NCBI RefSeq assembly: GCF_000422725.1
Contig: NZ_AUGP01000029.1
Coordinates: 62,001-126,000, forward strand
Origin: Flavobacterium subsaxonicum WB 4.1-42 = DSM 21790
GTDB taxonomy: Bacteria > Bacteroidota > Bacteroidia > Flavobacteriales > Flavobacteriaceae
DNA: 64,000 nucleotides
Direction of reading: 5' to 3'
Under the pieces are notes generated by a model. The model was not told the origin of the DNA, ran no database searches, and saw nothing but the letters and a program-made list of their open reading frames with translations. The position numbers and the translations under genes are program-made. Below, in pieces: positions 17,114-27,062 of this stretch (position 1 is its first letter; each line of letters opens with the position of its first letter).

Positions 17114-17560
17114 ATGGAACTTATACTTAAACAAGACGTACAAAACTTAGGTTTTAAAGACGATACGGTTACAGTTAAAGCCGGTTATGGCCGTAACTAC
17201 CTTATACCACAAGGATTTGCAACTTTAGCAACTCCAACAGCTAAAAAAGTTTTAGCTGAAAACCTTAAACAAAGGGCATTTAAAGAGCAAAAAGTAGTTA
17301 ACGATGCTAAAAGCATTGCTGAAGCGCTTAAAGCTCTGGAAATCAAGATTACTGCCAAAGCTGGTGGCGAAAAACTATTTGGTTCTGTAACCAATGCTGA
17401 TATCGCTGAGGCTTTAGAGAAAAACGGGCAGTCTATCGACCGTAAATACATTACTTCTGGTATTGTAAAACGTACAGGTAAATACAGTGCAAGCATCAGG
17501 CTACACAGGGAAGTAATCGTAGATCTTCCTTACGAAATTGTTGCTGAGCAAACTGCTTAA
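17114..17560 (+). CDS. rplI: 50S ribosomal protein L9
   Basis: A 148-residue ribosomal protein L9. The N-terminal domain is clear (MELILKQDVQNLGFKDDTV and GYGRNYLIPQGFA), followed by the long connecting helix rich in Lys and Ala and a C-terminal RNA-binding domain with EKLFGSVTNADIAEAL and LHREVIVDLPYEI. L9 reaches from the L1 stalk to the next ribosome and helps reading-frame maintenance. The length is normal. It is the last gene of the operon; a strong terminator begins 22 bases after the stop. Confidence 0.97.
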   Translation: MELILKQDVQNLGFKDDTVTVKAGYGRNYLIPQGFATLATPTAKKVLAENLKQRAFKEQKVVNDAKSIAEALKALEIKITAKAGGEKLFGSVTNADIAEALEKNGQSIDRKYITSGIVKRTGKYSASIRLHREVIVDLPYEIVAEQTA

Positions 17561-17581
17561 TACCGTACTACATTATATAAG

Positions 17582-17604
17582 AAACCTTCGCAACGCGAAG
17601 GTTT
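17582..17604 (+). terminator. Terminator of rpsF-rpsR-rplI
   Basis: A perfect 10-bp stem (AAACCTTCGC at 17582-17591, GCGAAGGTTT at 17595-17604) with a 3-base loop, then a T-run. Confidence 0.9.
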
Positions 17605-18009
17605 TTTTGTTTATACACCTCACAACCAACATCTTGCCAGATTAATAAATGACTTTTATTTACGTAAGTGTAAGTGAACCGAGTGAAGTTCAACCCACGA
17701 ACCCAAACCCGCAACACCCAATCCTGATTAGCCCCGATTGAAGCGGTATCCTGCCGACCACAGGGAGGCAGATTTAGCGTAAAGCGGGAATTGCGACGTC
17801 CGAAAATGCCCTTGCCTTTCGCTTCTAATTCTTACAAAAACACGCAATTTTAACAGTGATATTTCACTTTCGGACATTAAAAAACACTTCCTGGCAGAGA
17901 AGTGTTTTTGGTATGTTTGATTGTTATTTCAAAATTATGAGTTTTGAGTTGAGTGTTATGAGTTTCGTGTTGCTTTTAAACCCGAAACTCCAAACCCGGA
18001 AACCCGAAA
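17605..18009. repeat. Intergenic region with a flavobacterial-type repeat element
   Basis: No gene is visible. The segment 17725-17816 contains AGCCCCGATTGAAGCGG ... AAAGCGGGAATTGCG, which I recognise as the style of a dispersed intergenic element in flavobacterial genomes. A hairpin follows (AAAAACACTTC at 17881-17891, GAAGTGTTTTT at 17900-17910), which could be a terminator in either direction. The segment 17937-18009 is low-complexity text of GAGTTTTGAGTT and CCCGAAACTCC words, of which the two halves are partly complementary. Confidence 0.5.
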
Positions 18010-18438
18010 CTATTTCACCCTATGCCAAACCTGGCTGCGGCCCAGTAACGATATGCCCATGTAACCACGAACGCTAAGCTTGTCTTTACCATCTAATTTA
18101 ATGGTACAGCTGTACAGTTTGCCTTTTTGCGGATCCAGGATATCGCCATCGGTATACTCGTCGCCGTCTTTTTTAAGGCCTTTAATGATGGTAAGGCCTA
18201 AAATAGGCTTGTCTTTGTCTTCGCCTTTGCAGTTTTGGCATTTGGCGTTCTTTTTAGCCGGGTTAAGTATCTCTACCACCTTGGCGTAAATTTTGCCGTT
18301 TTGCTCATACACTTCAACAATAGACTTGGCTTCGCCGGTTTCATCGTCTATGGTTTTCCATTTTCCGGTAACCTGTGCCGTGGCCGAAAGTATGCCTGTT
18401 AGGGCCACGAATAAGAAAGTAAAAATTATGCGGTTCAT
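18010..18438 (-). CDS. DUF2147 secreted protein
   Basis: A 142-residue exported protein. Residues 1-21 form a signal peptide (IIFTFLFVALTGILSATAQ). The mature part fits DUF2147: GKWKTIDDETGEAKSIVEVY near the start, then a Cys pair in KCQNCKGEDKDKP, ILGLTIIKGLKKDGDEYT, GDILDPQKGKLYSC and VRGYMGISLLGRSQVW at the end. Members of this family are small periplasmic or surface proteins with a lipocalin-like beta fold; their role is unknown. It lies 20 bases after a BrkB-like gene in the same direction, so it may be the last gene of the nadC-BrkB unit. Confidence 0.85.
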   Translation of the reverse strand: MNRIIFTFLFVALTGILSATAQVTGKWKTIDDETGEAKSIVEVYEQNGKIYAKVVEILNPAKKNAKCQNCKGEDKDKPILGLTIIKGLKKDGDEYTDGDILDPQKGKLYSCTIKLDGKDKLSVRGYMGISLLGRSQVWHRVK

Positions 18439-18458
18439 ATTTAAAGTTGTTAATTTTA

Positions 18459-19385
18459 TTAAATATACAAATTTTTCCGTTTTAATTTATGAATCAACGC
18501 ATTTAATTCGAATCCCAATAAAAGTATAAAGCAGTTAATCCATATATACAACATTAATACAAGTAGCGTGCCAATAGACCCGTACAGCTCGTTGTACTTA
18601 GAAAATCGAACCACATAAATTCCAAACCCGTAAGAAGTTAGGCCAAACAACACGGTACTAAAAACCGACCCATAGCTAAAAAATGCGGCCTGCCGGGTTT
18701 CTTTAGCAGCTACTTTAAACAGTAGCGATGTTGTGGTAAGTATCATTAAAATCAAAAACAGGTAGCGCCCCCACTCCAGCAAATACACATTATTTTGCAG
18801 GTAGCCCCTAAAGGTAAGGTTACGGATAATGATTTCGAACGTTACAATTGCGGCCACGGTTATTATAAGCAGTACCGACAGCACTAACGACAGCCCGATG
18901 GCCACCGCATATTGCCTGAAAAACTTACGCTTAATGGTAATGTGCATACTGTTTTGGAAACCGCTTAAAATGGCATTCATACCATTGCTCATAAGCAGTA
19001 TGGCCAGCAGGATACCGGTAGATAACAGGCTTTCCTGACTGTTGAGTAAAATATCCGACAGTATGCCGCTAATAGCATCGTAGGTATTGGGTGGCACATT
19101 ATCGGCCACAAACTGCATAAAATCGTCGCGGAAGCCCTCCAGCGGTATGTGCGGTATTAGGTTTAAGATGAACAGCGCAAACGGAAAAAGCGACATAAAA
19201 AAGCTAAACGCAATAGCCCCCGCCCTATAGCTAATATCGCCCTTTAAAATACCGGTAATGTACAGTTCTATAAGATGATAGAGCGTTAACCCTTCAGAAT
19301 ACGGAAGCTTTATGCTCTTGCCAAACCGCACCGCATATTTTAGCACCGGTATGCGCTCAAGCTTATGTTCCAGTTCTTTAGACAT
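18459..19385 (-). CDS. YihY/BrkB-family inner membrane protein
   Basis: A 308-residue membrane protein with about six transmembrane segments, of the YihY/virulence factor BrkB family. It has the family hallmarks GDISYRAGAIAFSFFMSLFPFALF near the start, a second segment ending GILLAILLMSNGMNAILSGFQNS, and the final helix with GSIGTLLVLMLYIWINCFILLLG. The name BrkB came from a serum-resistance locus and its old label as an RNase BN was wrong; the transport or envelope role remains unproven. Its ATG overlaps the nadC stop codon by one base, so translation is coupled to nadC. Confidence 0.9.
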   Translation of the reverse strand: MSKELEHKLERIPVLKYAVRFGKSIKLPYSEGLTLYHLIELYITGILKGDISYRAGAIAFSFFMSLFPFALFILNLIPHIPLEGFRDDFMQFVADNVPPNTYDAISGILSDILLNSQESLLSTGILLAILLMSNGMNAILSGFQNSMHITIKRKFFRQYAVAIGLSLVLSVLLIITVAAIVTFEIIIRNLTFRGYLQNNVYLLEWGRYLFLILMILTTTSLLFKVAAKETRQAAFFSYGSVFSTVLFGLTSYGFGIYVVRFSKYNELYGSIGTLLVLMLYIWINCFILLLGFELNALIHKLKRKNLYI

Positions 19386-20242
19386 TACAGTGCTTTAAGG
19401 CTTAAATCCATGTTGTAAATAGAGTGCGTTAGCGCCCCACTACTAATGTAGTTTACGCCACATTCGGCATACTGGCGCATGGTATCTTCGTTAATGCCGC
19501 CACTCGATTCGGTTTGGCAATAGTCGCCAATAAGGGCCACGGCCTCGCGGGTTTGCGCATAGTCAAAATTATCAAGCAGTATGCGGTGCACGCCAGGGTT
19601 GGCAATAATTTCGCGCACCTCATTTAGGTCGCGCGCCTCAACAATAATTTTAAGGTCTAAGTTGTTGGCTTTTAAATACTCGTGCGTTTTAGTAATGGCA
19701 GGTGTAATGCCGCCGGCAAAATCTATATGGTTGTCTTTAAGCATAACCATATCGTACAGGGCAAAGCGGTGGTTTTCTCCGCCGCCAATTTTTACGGCCC
19801 ATTTTTCGAGGGCGCGAATGCCCGGCGTGGTCTTGCGGGTATCTAAAATACCGGTGCCGGTACCGGCCAGTATGTCTACATATTTTTTGGTTTTGGTGGC
19901 AATAGCACTCATACGCTGCATGGCGTTAAGCACCAGCCTTTCGGCCTTAAGTATGCTTTGCGAGCTGCCCGCCACGTGAAAAACCACATCGCCGTACTGC
20001 ACCGGGGTGCCGTCTTGTATAAACACCTCAACGGTAAGGTTAGGGTCTACCGCCGCAAACACCTGCTGCGCAAAAGCCACCCCGGCAATAAGGCCGGTAT
20101 CTTTTACTAAAAGTTTGGCCTTGCCGGTAGCCGAAGTCGGTATACAGGCCAGTGAGCTATGGTCGCCATCGCCTACGTCTTCTCTAATGGCATTGGCTAT
20201 AATAAGTTGTAATTCGTGCTGAAATTGGGCATTAGATATCAT
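19385..20242 (-). CDS. nadC: Nicotinate-nucleotide pyrophosphorylase (carboxylating)
   Basis: A 285-residue quinolinate phosphoribosyltransferase. It converts quinolinate and PRPP to nicotinate mononucleotide in NAD biosynthesis. The sequence shows the family's N-terminal EDVGDGDHSS motif, KAERLVLNAMQRMSAIAT with the active-site region, then DTRKTTPGIRALEKWAV, GGGENHRF and MVMLKDNHI, and the C-terminal ESSGGINEDTMRQYAECGV. The length is normal. It is the first gene of a minus-strand unit with the BrkB-like gene (1-base overlap) and possibly DUF2147. No nadA or nadB is in the window. Confidence 0.95.
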   Translation of the reverse strand: MISNAQFQHELQLIIANAIREDVGDGDHSSLACIPTSATGKAKLLVKDTGLIAGVAFAQQVFAAVDPNLTVEVFIQDGTPVQYGDVVFHVAGSSQSILKAERLVLNAMQRMSAIATKTKKYVDILAGTGTGILDTRKTTPGIRALEKWAVKIGGGENHRFALYDMVMLKDNHIDFAGGITPAITKTHEYLKANNLDLKIIVEARDLNEVREIIANPGVHRILLDNFDYAQTREAVALIGDYCQTESSGGINEDTMRQYAECGVNYISSGALTHSIYNMDLSLKAL

Positions 20243-20385
20243 TGCAATTGTTTAGTTAGGCTAAAATAAGGATTTTTTTTGGGAATGGAATTGCTCTGCC
20301 GAAACCAATGTTTACATCACTTTTACATTTCTTACAAAATAAATGTTAAGCAAATGAGGAAATCCGTAAGGAAGTGTAAATTAGA

Positions 20386-21303
20386 TTGTTTAGTTTAGAG
20401 AAAAAATTGACTATGAAATTACTCATGCTTGATATATTAGACAACGAAAAAATATTTCCGGTAGTGATAAGTACGATTACTACAATTGTCGTATTTTTTC
20501 TAACCTTACTAACAAAAAATTTTATAGACACGAGAATTTTAAGATCCAAATTGAATACCGAGCATAAATTTGATCAAAGAAAAAAAATAAAGGAAGTATT
20601 AGCTAAACATAAAGTACACCTTCTAAGCGCGTGTGAAGATTTCAATTATCGTATGTGGAATTTCGCCAACAACCACAATAATAATTGGTTAAAAGTTAAT
20701 GGAAATTACTTAGATAGAAATACGTATTATTTTCAATCCTTTATATATCGCCTTTTAGCAGTTTTAGCGTGGTCAAAAAAAATTCAGAAAGACATGATTT
20801 ATTTAGATACTACAATTGCTTCAAAAGAAGACTTAGATTTCATAAAAATTTTAAATATATTTCCCTGTATGTTTTGCGATTTAACGTTTTTAGAGGGCCT
20901 GCAAGCTAACACTAATAATACCGACCATTTTTATAAAAATGAATTTGATCATTATGCGTATTATTTAATTACAGATGATGGCATTAAATCATTTTCAACA
21001 TATTTAGATGAATTATCTACATCTGGATCTAAATTAAACCATTTATTTTTATTCTTTGATGGTATGTCTCCATTGGAAAGTAGAAAAAGGTGGGATAGAT
21101 GTCACTTATTTCAAATTACAGTCATAGCTTTTTTAAATAACTATGGTTATGATTTTCAAAAAACAGACCCTGAAAAATTCAAAGAAATTTTAAATTTACC
21201 GAAGAGATCTTCTTATCTACCAAATTATTTTAAACTCTTGGATGATTATTGCTTAATGCATAACAAAAAAATTAAAGAACTAAAAAAAATAGCGAAGGTA
21301 TAA
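20386..21303 (+). CDS. AT-rich orphan, single-span membrane protein
   Basis: A 305-residue protein I do not recognise. One transmembrane segment at about 25-42 (VVISTITTIVVFFLTLL) precedes a charged helix (DTRILRSKLNTEHKFDQRKKIKEVLAKH) and a mainly helical, Asn- and Tyr-rich body without clear repeats. An ATG at 20413 (MKLLMLDIL) is an alternative start. The DNA is much more AT-rich than its neighbours: the 60-base stretch at 20641 has 17 G+C, while the one at 19501 in nadC has 35. That points to recent gain. It stands alone between nadC and a TPR gene. I cannot claim a function; AT-rich singletons of this kind are often accessory or defence genes. Confidence 0.6.
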   Translation: MFSLEKKLTMKLLMLDILDNEKIFPVVISTITTIVVFFLTLLTKNFIDTRILRSKLNTEHKFDQRKKIKEVLAKHKVHLLSACEDFNYRMWNFANNHNNNWLKVNGNYLDRNTYYFQSFIYRLLAVLAWSKKIQKDMIYLDTTIASKEDLDFIKILNIFPCMFCDLTFLEGLQANTNNTDHFYKNEFDHYAYYLITDDGIKSFSTYLDELSTSGSKLNHLFLFFDGMSPLESRKRWDRCHLFQITVIAFLNNYGYDFQKTDPEKFKEILNLPKRSSYLPNYFKLLDDYCLMHNKKIKELKKIAKV

Positions 21304-21348
21304 ATTAGATACATTACAATCTTCTCTATTGTACATTAGAAATTAAAA

Positions 21349-21825
21349 ATGCAAAACCTCCTCCTCTCCCTCCTGCTCTGTTTTACGCTGACAGGATATG
21401 CCCAGCAAAAAGTTAAAAAGGTGCAGCCAAAGCCAGCGCCTGCAACCGCAGTGGTTACAGAAGAGGAGAAAACCTACCGTAAACTGATTATGATAGCCGA
21501 CGACCTGTCGGCTAAAAAGCAATTTACCCTGGCCGCAGGCTTTTTTACAAAAGCACTGGCGTATAATATTGAAGTGCCTGAAACCACCCTTAAAAGGGCT
21601 ATGGCTTATTTTTATGCGTTAGACTACACTAATGCCATACCTGACTTTACCACCGTGCTTGATACTACTACAGAGCCGGCAAACATTTACTTTTTAAGGG
21701 GCATTAGCAAACTTAACAGCCCCGATAAAACCGGCGCCTGCGACGACCTTACCAAAGCCAAAGAACTGGGCAAAACCTTTGAAGACCCCACCACCCTAAC
21801 TAAGTTTTGCAGCACAAAGCAGTAG
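21349..21825 (+). CDS. Secreted small TPR-like protein
   Basis: A 158-residue exported protein. Residues 1-18 are a signal peptide (LLSLLLCFTLTGYAQ). After a Lys/Pro/Ala-rich linker (QQKVKKVQPKPAPAT) come two to three TPR-like helical repeats: LIMIADDLSAKKQFTLAAGFFTKAL, MAYFYALDYTNAIPDFTTVL and YFLRGISKLNSPDKTGACDDL. The Ala/Leu/Tyr spacing fits the TPR pattern. It is probably periplasmic and protein-binding. It has its own short upstream gap of 45 bases from the AT-rich orphan and is followed by a pair of membrane genes. Confidence 0.75.
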   Translation: MQNLLLSLLLCFTLTGYAQQKVKKVQPKPAPATAVVTEEEKTYRKLIMIADDLSAKKQFTLAAGFFTKALAYNIEVPETTLKRAMAYFYALDYTNAIPDFTTVLDTTTEPANIYFLRGISKLNSPDKTGACDDLTKAKELGKTFEDPTTLTKFCSTKQ

Positions 21826-21885
21826 CGTGGTATTGCTGTAAATTTTATATATTAGTCGGCTTAACACCTTAGCCTTTCGTAACCC

Positions 21886-22338
21886 ATGCAGGATTTATTA
21901 GACGAAGACGAATTTTTAGCCCCAAAACCCGAACCTGCTCCATGGAAATACCTAACAGTATTTTGTTTAATAGCTCTTGCACAAGTTATGGCTCTGTTTG
22001 TTGCGATTCGCTTTTTTCCTGATGCAATAAAGGAAGGAGACGAGATGCTGGCTGCCCTCACGGTAATTATTTTACCATTGGTTACTATATTTACGATGTT
22101 TTTTGGCCGTAGAAAAAACCGCTACCTTCCAAAAAAAATTATTGCGCTTTTTATTCTTATTCTATTAGGGTTTTATTTTGTTACGATCATGTCGATATCT
22201 GTTGCAGTTGGCTCTGCTACAGTAAGTACAATTTTTATAATTATGGGTTCATTTATGGCTTACTTTGTGTTGTGTTGTGTAATAATCCTTCCCATTGCTA
22301 ATGCAATTCAAAAACGCGCCAAGCTAAATAGAATATAA
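21886..22338 (+). CDS. Four-span membrane protein (paralogue 1)
   Basis: A 150-residue protein with about four transmembrane segments: YLTVFCLIALAQVMALFVAI, MLAALTVIILPLVTIFTMFF, IIALFILILLGFYFVTIMSIS and IIMGSFMAYFVLCCVIILP. The N-terminus MQDLLDEDEFLAPKPEPAPWK is shared in form with the next gene (MKDLLNEDEF). I do not recognise a family. A three-base gap to the next gene and similar layout suggest a tandem duplication, translated as a unit. The C-terminus is basic (KRAKLNRI). Confidence 0.65.
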   Translation: MQDLLDEDEFLAPKPEPAPWKYLTVFCLIALAQVMALFVAIRFFPDAIKEGDEMLAALTVIILPLVTIFTMFFGRRKNRYLPKKIIALFILILLGFYFVTIMSISVAVGSATVSTIFIIMGSFMAYFVLCCVIILPIANAIQKRAKLNRI

Positions 22339-22341
22339 CCA

Positions 22342-22797
22342 ATGAAAGACCTCCTTAACGAAGACGAATTTGTAACACCGGTAAACTACAACCCGTGGAA
22401 ATCGTTCGCGGTGTTTTACTGTTTTGCAATTGCACAGGCAGGTATTGCCCAACTAATTACATATGCCGGCAATTCAAGCTATCAATCAAGGCTCATGTCG
22501 GGTTTCTTTAATATAATAGCGGGAATAACTATTTGCCTGGTAATGTTTTTACACAAAAAACAGAATCTTGCTTTGCCATGGCCCGTAAAAATTAAAGCTG
22601 TTTTATTACTCACAATAATTAACGCTGCTTCGTTACTGGCATTGGCAGCATTATCTTACAATGATTTTATGGATTCATTTGCCTTCTATTTTGGCAGATG
22701 TGTAATGGCGGCACTGATATACCTCTGCATGTATGGCATCTGCTGTTTAGTAGTTTACATAGTCCAAAAATCTAAAGAAAAAAACGGCAGGCTGTAA
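22342..22797 (+). CDS. Four-span membrane protein (paralogue 2)
   Basis: A 151-residue protein, paralogue of the gene just before it. It opens MKDLLNEDEFVTPVNYNPWK and has about four transmembrane segments, the first containing FAVFYCFAIAQAGIAQLI and the last IYLCMYGICCLVVYIV. It ends basic (KSKEKNGRL). The shared acidic N-terminal motif [QK]DLL.EDEF lies just before the first membrane span. No function can be given. It is three bases after the previous gene, so the pair probably shares one transcript. Confidence 0.65.
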   Translation: MKDLLNEDEFVTPVNYNPWKSFAVFYCFAIAQAGIAQLITYAGNSSYQSRLMSGFFNIIAGITICLVMFLHKKQNLALPWPVKIKAVLLLTIINAASLLALAALSYNDFMDSFAFYFGRCVMAALIYLCMYGICCLVVYIVQKSKEKNGRL

Positions 22798-22881
22798 ATA
22801 GCCTACCATCCAAACTGTTAAAGTACAATCTGCATATTCCTTATTTTATGTAACTTAGTATACCATCTAAACTAAAATTAC

Positions 22882-23343
22882 ATGAAAAAGTTACTCTACA
22901 CTTTTATTGCCTGCCTTACCGTTGCGGCGGCTTCGGCTCAAAGCACCATCGATAAACAGCTTCAGGGAAGCTGGATGCTGGCCGAAGCTATGGTTAGCGG
23001 CATGCGCATTAACGTTACTGCTCAAACCATTACTTTTAGCAAAGCCAAAGAAGCCGAACTAACACAACAGCAACGCGACGTTATCAACTCGCAAAAGCAG
23101 GAGGTTTTTGATAACCTAAAAGGCAGCAGGGTTATAATTTCGGGTAAAACCATTGAGTTTTATATGGGTAACATGGGCAAACAGGGCACCTATACGGTTG
23201 CACCTTATAGCGATGCCCATGTACTTAAAGTTACGTATGAAGATGGTTCTGCCGACGAGATGATCGTGTTTATTAAAGATAAACAACTGCACATTACCAA
23301 AAGCGACGACATAGACCGCGACGAAATGGTTTTTGCCAAATAG
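22882..23343 (+). CDS. Secreted lipocalin-like small protein
   Basis: A 153-residue exported protein. The signal peptide is residues 1-19 (KKLLYTFIACLTVAAASAQ). The mature region opens STIDKQLQGSWMLAEAM, where the GxW element is a lipocalin-like hallmark, and continues with alternating strands (VTAQTITFSK, RVIISGKTIEFYMG, GTYTVAP, VLKVTYEDGSADEMIVFIKDK, LHITKSDD). I infer a small beta-barrel, close in style to flavobacterial lipocalin-like proteins, but without a known ligand. It is convergent to the MscS gene, with only four bases between stops. Confidence 0.6.
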   Translation: MKKLLYTFIACLTVAAASAQSTIDKQLQGSWMLAEAMVSGMRINVTAQTITFSKAKEAELTQQQRDVINSQKQEVFDNLKGSRVIISGKTIEFYMGNMGKQGTYTVAPYSDAHVLKVTYEDGSADEMIVFIKDKQLHITKSDDIDRDEMVFAK

Positions 23344-23347
23344 CTAC

Positions 23348-24283
23348 TTACGCATGCGACTGGAAGTTGTTGCTTCCCTCCTCTTCGTCGTTGCCAAGTA
23401 CAGCACCGAGGCCCATATCCTGTAGGGTTTTGCCACCCTTCATTCCAAAATCGAGCGTTCGTATAGGGTACGGAATCATAATGTCGTTTTCATCGTATGC
23501 CTTTTTAATGCGCATAATGGCTTCGCTGCCCACTTTTTTGTAAATTTTAAGTTCGGCGCTTTCTATCCACATACGTACCGACAGGTTTATAGAGCTATCG
23601 CCAAACGATGTAAAAAACAAGGTGGTGGGCTGCGTTTTAGATATGTCTTCTATATCCTTAACGGCATCCAGGGTAACCTGTTTTACCTTATCAAGGTCGT
23701 CTCCGTAAGACACGCCAATATTAAGGTCAAAACGGCGCTTGTTAGAGCGTGTAAAGTTCTCTATCGGGTTCTGAAAAACATCTTTATTAGGTATAATTAC
23801 TATAGGCCCCGTAAAAGTATTTATTACGGTGTCGCGAAGGTTAACCTCTGCCACTTTGCCCATAAAGCCTTTTATAAGTACAATATCGCCCACCTTTATA
23901 GGTTTCCTGAACGATATAAATATACCCGACATAAAGTTGGCCGCAATATCCTGAAACGCAAAGGCCAGCGCCAAACCTAATATACCGGCACCTGCCAATA
24001 TAGAGGTTACTGCCTTGTCTAAACTTAAAACACTTAGCACCGTAAACAGCGTAATACCTATAAATACAATGTATATAAACGATGCAAACAAATTATTCAG
24101 CGTAGCATTGTGCGATACTTTTGCTATCAGCCTGCCCGCAAGCCTGCGTATTAGTTTGGCTATAAAAAAGCCAAGCACTAACAGTACGGCCGCAAGCACT
24201 ATATTTGGCAACAGGCGTATAAGTTCGTGGCCCCATCGGGTTAGTTTGTTGGTAAGTAGTTGGGTTGCGTCGTTAATATCCAT
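23348..24283 (-). CDS. MscS-family mechanosensitive ion channel
   Basis: A 311-residue small-conductance mechanosensitive channel. Three transmembrane segments lie at about 20-43, 62-86 and 90-125. The pore-lining third segment is clear: GAGILGLALAFAFQDIAANF followed by MSGIFISFRKPIKVGD, the start of the beta domain. The cytoplasmic cage contains TFTGPIVIIPNKDVFQNPIEN. Its role is to open under membrane tension and release solutes on osmotic downshift. The C-terminal ~30 residues (GGKTLQDMGLGAVLGND) are charged and poorly conserved. It stands alone. Confidence 0.9.
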   Translation of the reverse strand: MDINDATQLLTNKLTRWGHELIRLLPNIVLAAVLLVLGFFIAKLIRRLAGRLIAKVSHNATLNNLFASFIYIVFIGITLFTVLSVLSLDKAVTSILAGAGILGLALAFAFQDIAANFMSGIFISFRKPIKVGDIVLIKGFMGKVAEVNLRDTVINTFTGPIVIIPNKDVFQNPIENFTRSNKRRFDLNIGVSYGDDLDKVKQVTLDAVKDIEDISKTQPTTLFFTSFGDSSINLSVRMWIESAELKIYKKVGSEAIMRIKKAYDENDIMIPYPIRTLDFGMKGGKTLQDMGLGAVLGNDEEEGSNNFQSHA

Positions 24284-24476
24284 AATCGGTAGGTTTTAGG
24301 GGTGTTTTAGCTAATTTACCCATTACATTTTACAACTTTGGCCGGCTTAAGTTTATTTTATGAGTTTCAGCCCAGTGTTTAACTTTTTATTAAATGCAAA
24401 AAAAGTAGCCCCGCCCTGCCTGATATTTGCTCAAAAATCTTGAACTTCGCGGCGTTAAAATTAGCTTACACACAAC

Positions 24477-24944
24477 ATGAAATATACCCGCTTAACAAAA
24501 GAACAGTTAGAAGAGCTTCACCCGGAGTTTATTACCTTTCTGGCATCGCAATCTATAGATAAAGCCGCCTGGGATGAACTTAAAGCCACCAAACCCGAAA
24601 CCGCCGAACACCAGCTCGATGTGTTCTCTGACCTGATATGGGACTCGGTTATTACAAAGGCCCAATGGCTGGAGCATTACTCTAAAAACCACATTTTTTT
24701 GTTTAAGCTGGACCAACAGGGTATGGAAAGCATTGTTATACATGCCCACACCCCTACCGCCGACTTTTTAACCGAAGGCGGCCTGCAATGGCTTAACGAA
24801 AATATTTTTAGCGACGAGGTGCACATTACCCGTGGCAAAAAAGATTTTACCGAAGACCGTAACATTGCCATATTCAGCCTTATAGAGCAGGGCGCCATTT
24901 TAAGCGAAGGCGTGCTGTATAAGCAGCTGGAGGATATGTTTTAG
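24477..24944 (+). CDS. Flavobacterial conserved hypothetical protein
   Basis: A 155-residue acidic soluble protein that begins MKYTRLTKEQLEELHPEFI and continues with FLASQSIDKAAWDEL, DLIWDSVITKAQWLEHYS and LFKLDQQGMESIVIHAHT. It resembles a family of about this length found in flavobacteria (I recall it as DUF6495, not certain). No motif points to an activity. It has no signal peptide or membrane span. A 12-bp inverted repeat (24965-24976 with 24996-25007) lies just after the stop and may end its transcript. Confidence 0.6.
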   Translation: MKYTRLTKEQLEELHPEFITFLASQSIDKAAWDELKATKPETAEHQLDVFSDLIWDSVITKAQWLEHYSKNHIFLFKLDQQGMESIVIHAHTPTADFLTEGGLQWLNENIFSDEVHITRGKKDFTEDRNIAIFSLIEQGAILSEGVLYKQLEDMF

Positions 24945-24964
24945 CTCTGGAGGAACTTAGGGAC

Positions 24965-25007
24965 TGAGGTTCTTAGAGGCTGAGACACTAAGCGGCTAAG
25001 AACCTCA
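24965..25007. repeat. Inverted repeat downstream of the flavobacterial hypothetical gene
   Basis: TGAGGTTCTTAG (24965-24976) pairs perfectly with CTAAGAACCTCA (24996-25007), with smaller CTNAG words between. A T-run follows at 25019-25028, so it could terminate transcription. Confidence 0.65.
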
Positions 25008-25036
25008 GCACCTTTCTAATTTTTTTTCTAAATTAG

Positions 25037-27061
<2,025 letters not shown>

Positions 27062-27062
27062 T

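Noticed and set aside
17856..18077. Short open frame between rplI and DUF2147
   Set aside because: It runs through low-complexity repeat text and overlaps a hairpin and the end of the DUF2147 gene on the other strand.
20386..24283. A defence island around the AT-rich orphan
   Set aside because: Its neighbours are an ordinary TPR protein, small membrane proteins and an MscS channel, none with known defence domains.
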